Source: Catonia carolina
Taxonomy: Eukaryota > Arthropoda > Insecta > Hemiptera > Achilidae
Reading direction: 5' to 3'
NCBI GenBank assembly: GCA_035578175.1
Contig: JAQMRL010000001.1
Location: 52,661,553 to 52,725,552 of the forward strand
DNA: 64,000 bases
Part shown: in pieces, positions 58,815 to 64,000 of the stretch
Position numbering within the stretch: position 1 is the stretch's first letter
How the letters are laid out: each line of letters starts with the position of its first letter
Program-made: the position numbers and the translations under genes
Notes under the pieces: model-generated
Databases searched by the model: none
The model's input: only the letters and a program-made list of their open reading frames with translations
Told to the model about the DNA's origin: nothing

Positions 58815-59571
58815 ATAACAATTTATCCGCGTTCTAAACAATCCAAATTTACCAGGTAACTTCAATAATCGGCTCCTCATAAAGTGAAGCAGAGATTTGG
58901 GATAAATTTTACGAGTCAACAGACTGCCTCATCTTAAACATATTAAAATATTGTTAAAAAAGATATTCTGTAATTTTTTAACAACAATTATATCAACGTC
59001 ATGCCATTTAAACGTGAGGGTCCTGCTAACAAGTGTTCTTCTCAAAAGTGGTAAAGCAATGAAAAATAATATGATACTATTCCAAGTCAGTCTAAGGTCT
59101 AAACGGAGGCCAAAATATCGAACTTTATTTGCCTGTCTTATTTCCTTGTAATCCAGGTATACAGGTGGACAAGTTCTTCTTCTTAAAGTAAATGTGACTT
59201 ACACAGATTTCAGCGGGTTAACTTTCATTCTCCAGTTTTTGAGCCATGCAGATACCTCGAACAAATTTTTTTGGATATGTAACAAAGTTTCTTTTGGCGA
59301 TTTACTGCAACAAAACAAAACAGTATCGTCTGCGTAAGCTGCTACAGACGTGGACTCATTTTCTGAGAAGTCAGACGTAAATATGCAGCACAAAGAGGGA
59401 GATAATGTGAAACCTTGAAGAACCCCAGTTTCGATCTACCCGATAACACAATGTTCCAGATCTTGATGCACAACAAAATATCTATCTCTAAAAACGATTT
59501 AACAATACCGCAGTATGTAATAGAAAATAGCGATTTTAATTTATACATGCCAGATAAACCATCCCATCCCG
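58815..59571 (-). pseudogene. Jockey-like LINE, RT motif A/B linker to C-terminus, antisense
   Basis: Minus strand from 59571: GWDGL..MYKLKSLFSITYC, GVLQGFTLSPSLCCIF (RT motif B region, family GVPQGSVLGP.L), TSVAAYADDTVLFCCSK (motif C with the catalytic YADD), AWLKNWRMKVNPLKSV, then past a stop VTFTLRRRTCPPVYLDYKEI and KVRYFGLRLDLRL. All are in Jockey ORF2 order. One frameshift falls between GYCG and the YADD frame, and a stop sits where His is usual in KSVH. Homology fades below 59050; LKLPGKFGLFRTR near 58830 may be the end of the ORF. The adjoining RT part upstream lies inverted on the other strand at 59574-59811. Confidence 0.8.
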
Positions 59572-59573
59572 TG

Positions 59574-59811
59574 GGCTTTAACTGACCCATTAGTCTCCTC
59601 TCAATCGTATTGAAACTTTTAAAACGGATTTTATTAGATCGACTGTCACCAATAATTGAAGCTACAATTTTAAATTATCAGTTTGAATTCAGAAGGCAAC
59701 ATTTAACAAATCATCAGCTACACAGTGGTTGATTTAATCTCTGTAGGGCTTAAACAAAAATTGTACACATCGGCCGTATTTCTGGACATTAGTTCGGCGT
59801 TCTTTAATACG
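59574..59811 (+). pseudogene. Jockey-like LINE, inverted 5' segment (RT motifs 0-A)
   Basis: Plus strand from 59586: PISLLSIVLKLLKRILLDRL then SPIIEATILNYQFEFRRQHL and TNHQLH, shifting frame to VVDLISVGLKQKLY then TSAVFLDISSAFFNT. This is the Jockey RT start (RPISLLP..SKLFEKLLL.RL.PII.........QFGFR..HST..Q.HR) through motif A (AVFLD...AFD). In an intact element the next residues are (KV)WH.GLLYKLK, which is where the opposite-strand segment begins at 59571. The two pieces are therefore one insertion with its 5' part inverted. Confidence 0.75.
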
Positions 59812-60809
59812 AAACTAATTTTGAAAGATATATTTTAAATTATACTCACGAATATAAGTAAAGTTTAGGAGATATGAAGAAATTTGTGAGATTAAGTCAC
59901 GTAGTAGTGATTAAATAGTAACGATTTCATGTATCCACTAGCCAAGCTTTTTCCCTTCAGATTTAATTAATTTACGATATAGTTGATTTACTAGATGATG
60001 AAATTTAACGTTAGTTCGAATACTAATTTAAGCCATGACATTCGGTTAAAAGTTAAAGATCCGATTGAGAATCACTGCAACATTTCTAACGTTTGTACCA
60101 TCGTTTATTTCAGCGAATGCATAAAGTAAACTACCCCAGAACTGAACTTATTAAAAGAATCTAGTAATAATATCCCAAACAAACTGTTGTCAATGTTTAA
60201 AGCTAAGTTATCTTGCTTGTGCTTAAACAAACTCTTTCTAACTATTTCATGAAATGGTTTACCAAAGTTCACATAAACATAAGCAATAATTTTTAAAAAA
60301 ACATCAATAAAAGACAATAATTTACAGTATTTAATTCAATAACTAAATACTTAAATTAAAAGGATATAGTGAAAAATCGTATTAAGCATGTTCCTCGTAT
60401 TTTATACAAACACTAAAAAACAGAGAAAGTTTATTTTAGATTCAATAATTTATAATATTGTTCGTTTCATACAAAACAATCCATAAATAGGAATTAAATG
60501 AATTTTGTGGTACCTATATTAGGTATTTCATTATGTCAACAACTTCTATAAATACAACAAACGTCTAAAGTAATAATGCTGAAAATGACATTTTATTCAA
60601 TACAACAAACTTGCTCAATCAGTTAAAAGTGTCAAAAGTGAAATGGTTTAAACGTACTAATAATTTAATTTCCAAAAATGATTTCTTGAAGCCATTTGTC
60701 TTGTTTGTTATCTTTATTACCTTTGATTCAGTTATTCGGCACTATTTATTCAAAGATTAAATTTTGAGTTCAAAAGTACAGAACCTTCGTTCCTATTTTT
60801 AGTGCTTGT
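59812..60809. other. AT-rich non-coding stretch, no gene seen
   Basis: A 70-codon antisense frame at 60105-60317 has no recognisable domain. Confidence 0.45.
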
Positions 60810-60812
60810 TTA

Positions 60813-61001
60813 GCCACAATGGACAACTTTAGTCAATTTGGAAGCTTTCAGTCTCTTTTTGGCGTGATATTCTCTCATGTTCTGAGCACGCTTCTTTTTG
60901 ACTGCTTCTGAAAATTCGCTCTTCTTATACACTCTTTTCTGTGTCGTAAGCCGATGGTTGTGGTCCTTGATGACCTGTTTGTATTTGGGTGATTTTTCCA
61001 A
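60813..61001 (-). CDS. Possible Lys/Arg-rich coding fragment, unidentified
   Basis: A 63-codon antisense frame with clearly higher GC than its surroundings. It encodes a basic peptide: KYKQVIKDHNHRLTTQKRVY followed by AVKKKRAQNMREYHAKKRLK. The KKRAQNMREYHAKKR stretch resembles the basic segments found in some transposon-encoded and DNA-binding proteins, but I cannot name a family. The frame opens with TTG rather than ATG and no acceptor or donor is obvious, so it could be a fragment of a retrocopy or of a transposon ORF rather than a host exon. Stop codon at the low-coordinate end near 60810. Confidence 0.25.
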
Positions 61002-64000
61002 ATTGTGCTTGTTTTTTGTAAACTGTTATATTGTTATGGAATTAATTAAGGCAACGGCTAAACATCATCAGTCATAGAAAACCTAAAGCACCTTGATCGA
61101 TTTATGAAATTCTATGGAATTTTTAAAAAAATTATTTGTTTTTTAACTGTGCCAAATCAATAACAAATCGTATCTAATTAAATTAAGTAAATAATGGCGA
61201 GCGAAAGAGAGGGTGACAGAAAGAATACAACCCAGTAATAGCGCTCCAGAAAATTAAATTATATTTAATTTAATTTTGTGTTGAATTTTTACTACTAGTG
61301 TTGATTTAAATTGTCTCTACTCCATCGGTTCTTCAGTCATCGTTGTGCGATTCCTGGTAGAATTTATGTGGGGTACTAAGGGAATATTATAATTTTTAAG
61401 TCTGCCTCGTAACTTTTTTTTAAAATACATTTACTTTATCCACAATCAGCCAAAATATCTATAAGCAGCTAAGTTTTATTACAAATAAAATGGCAATAAC
61501 AGTGGGTACTCAATATTACTACTCTATAAAAAAAGATATTAATGATTACTAATAATATTCGTCTCCTAACCTACGGTACAAATTTAGAAACGTATCGATA
61601 ACGTAAGAAAAGCGTAATTCATCGTTTAATGTTGTATTGGATACGTAACTCGAAGAATTATTAATGAGTCACAAGAATTTTCTTCGGAAACGCTGAATTC
61701 ATGAAATAACAAACAACTTTGCTGTACCATAAATCTGGCTACAATACATTCAGATCGGTTGGCGCACCATTTCCTTGTTAGTTAAGAGTTTCGAAGTTAT
61801 GGGTAATTTTGATCGCTTGGTAAAATAACTGTCTCAGTCTCTCATTTACGAAATAGTACCTAGTAATTCTCGCTTATGGTTGACATTTATGTTCCAAGTA
61901 AACCGCATGTCTAAATAAATGCAAATACCGCCATTTTTGCTTGATGAAGAGGTTTATTGAACAAAATATTGTGGAAAAATTTGTCGACAAAGAGTAAAGG
62001 TTGTTTGAAACGGTCTATTTACATAAATTTTTATAAGAAAATGTTCTTTAATGTATTTCAATAATGCCAAAATTATATTGAATATCGTTTGAAGCATGGA
62101 CAGGAAATTAATTTAAACATAATTTAAAAAGTTATTGAAAGAAAAGAAAATGCCGGACCAATTCTATAAAATTAGGAAACCAACAATTTTTTTTAAACCA
62201 GAAGATGATCCACTTTGGTTGAATTTACTTAATGTATACTCTGGTCTAGATGGAATCTAATCAAAGTACAAAATATTTTCTATTGCATAGCAACTTAATT
62301 AAATAACACAATTGAAAAACTGTGAAATTGCTGCAACTGTTATTTATTTAACTTTATTTATGAAATTATTCCAACTGTTAAGATAAAAATAACCAGTGAA
62401 TTTAAAAAGGGTGAATTTTTGGATGAAATACATGAGTTACGTGCTTGGAGATCACTAACATTGACAAATCTCCAACTTTTTTATTTAATTTGTTCTCATT
62501 AACTTATGAATGACATGTAGTTCGTAAACTAGCAGATCCCTGCTCCATTTCCTCCTTAATCATCTATGAACGTTGTTCAGTAAATGATTGGAAAATCCGC
62601 TTATCAGTTCGTTTGAACGAGTCAAAAGTCTGGTGTAGAAGTTTCGATAAAGTTATGTTACAATTTTTAAATGTAAATTTAAACGAAGTAATGTTTTTTA
62701 AAACAGTTACTGTGATAAAAAATAAGAACTGGATGAGTTGTAAATTATTACTGTTTATTAACAATCTAGTATTCACAAACATGCGGTCCGGTCCTGTTCC
62801 ATTTTGCTAATGAACGGGCAGAGATTAAGACTTCTATTGAACGTCCCAAAGACGAAACCAGTTTCTAATTATTATTGAATACTATACGCTAATTGATTAT
62901 GTTTGTCACGAAATAAATTACTGATCTTTAAATAACAAGCCCATTCCTGTTTCTAACGGTGAAGGGCATTTGGTTAGAACAGGCTTTCTTCCAACTTCTT
63001 CAGCTCCTAATGGTCGCTTATCTAAATATAGTACTCTTCCATAAATATTTTCTCGGTTATGTTAAATTGGACACAAATCTATGTTATCTACTTTCAATTT
63101 TTATTTTAAATTCTTAAAATCCAGTATGTACCTAAAAAGATAAAAGCATCACGGATTGTATCACGTAGACAAAAATAAATGAAACGAGTTTTGGTTCAAA
63201 AACAGTAAGCTCCAACGTTATTCTTCGATTCTTATTCGTCCTTCTGCTTTTCTTTCTTTAATTTCAAGCATTTTATTTATCCATTCAACATAAGATAAAA
63301 TTTAAATAGTGTGTTGTGAGTGCAATATTTCACAGTTTACAGTGATCTTGAAATGTGTAATTATGAATTATTTAAGGATTTTGTGTTCCGTTTTTGGTCA
63401 CACAATGGTGTGTTTTAAATTAAACTATTAATGAAGATTCTCTCTAAAGGATACTACCACTAATCACCTATCGTGTAAGACGATAATCACACATTTGTGA
63501 TAATGAAAAATTCTTATTACAACATTTTCTAGATACACTTACACAGCGGTGGACAAAAATTTCCCTGATGCGCTATTGTTTGAAAGGAAAAACTATACGG
63601 GAGGTGAAAAATATTTTTAGAAACGTGTTCTATAGTATTACATCCTGCTTAACTAGGATAAATAATAACAGGACATTGAAGAGGATCCTTATAGAATGTA
63701 CAATTACAAAAGCAGAGTAGTAAGAAATAAGAAACAGGATTAAGGAAACAAACCAAAGATACCTCATAAACTGGTAATTCTATAAGGAACGATAACAACT
63801 GCGATCAGTTACCCATATCATCAACAAAGCTGCAGAATCTAAACTCAAAACAAGGTCAGCAGAGTTAAAAAAAATTTAAATCAGAGAATATGAAAGAAAA
63901 AATGGCGTAAGGCCAGAAAAATGGAAGAAACATGTAGAAGGAATACAAGTATAAGACATAAGGAAAGTCCACAATCAATAAAGTATTTTAACCTAATGAG
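61002..64000. other. Non-coding stretch to window end, no gene seen
   Basis: Overlapping frames on both strands at 62564-62810 are uninformative. 63640-63990 is purine-rich, with broken frames such as NRTLKRILIECTI that are faintly LINE-like (compare the usual PLTIKHILIDC), but nothing diagnostic remains. Confidence 0.4.

Noticed and set aside
63640..63990. Possible LINE C-terminus (NRTLKRILIECTI)
   Set aside because: Only a weak resemblance to the PLTIKHILIDC segment, with no neighbouring motifs in order.
1..64000. CRISPR arrays, bacterial operons, ribosome binding sites, rRNA genes
   Set aside because: No regularly spaced direct repeats, no bacterial-style gene packing and no rRNA-like conserved sequence; the content is that of an animal nuclear genome.

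Overview
This window looks like non-coding DNA from an animal nuclear genome, most likely an arthropod and plausibly an insect. It is AT-rich throughout. No run of host exons can be recognised, and almost everything that can be identified is a transposable-element relic typical of arthropods: mariner, Jockey-like and RTE-like non-LTR retrotransposons, and tRNA-derived SINEs. I cannot name the species, and I found no host gene, rRNA, tRNA gene or CRISPR array that I would defend.

Layout. 1.7-2.5 kb: an RTE-like remnant, then two adjacent SINEs, each with its own target-site duplication (TSD). 3.9-6.15 kb: a ~345-bp repeat (family R-A), then a ~960-bp repeat (family R-B) flanked by long direct repeats, one of which is split by a 725-bp insertion. 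9.7-11.5 kb: RTE-like and Jockey-like C-terminal fragments. 17.9-21.7 kb: R-B copy 2, a Jockey C-terminus, a SINE and an antisense Jockey C-terminus. 23.1-24.5 kb: a SINE (S1) split by an R-C element. 26.6 kb: R-A copy 2. 30.8 kb: a CA microsatellite. 32.2-34.65 kb: a second, inverted R-C copy carrying a 1310-bp mariner. 35.6-41.9 kb: SINE, LINE and R-A fragments. 44-47.3 kb: a diverged R-A copy, an unclassified repeat-like block (R-D) and a Jockey fragment that includes the catalytic FADD motif. 49-54.1 kb: R-A copy 5, a full S1 SINE and R-B copy 3 (antisense). 56.5-59.8 kb: RTE-like fragments and a Jockey insertion whose 5' part is inverted.

The repeats act as a stratigraphic record. S1 was present before R-C inserted into it, and mariner inserted into another R-C copy. 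The R-C copy at 23.2-24.3 kb keeps the empty TA site at 23769-23770, so the mariner boundaries and its TA duplication can be read directly within this one window. Every protein-coding relic is broken by stops or frameshifts. The mariner transposase has one frame-shifting extra base, a ~14-base deletion and a Glu codon in place of the third catalytic Asp.

The most novel candidates are the unclassified families R-A, R-B and R-C. R-B has 13-bp inverted termini with a conserved hairpin outside one of them. The 59-kb Jockey insertion is a clear example of twin-priming-type inversion.
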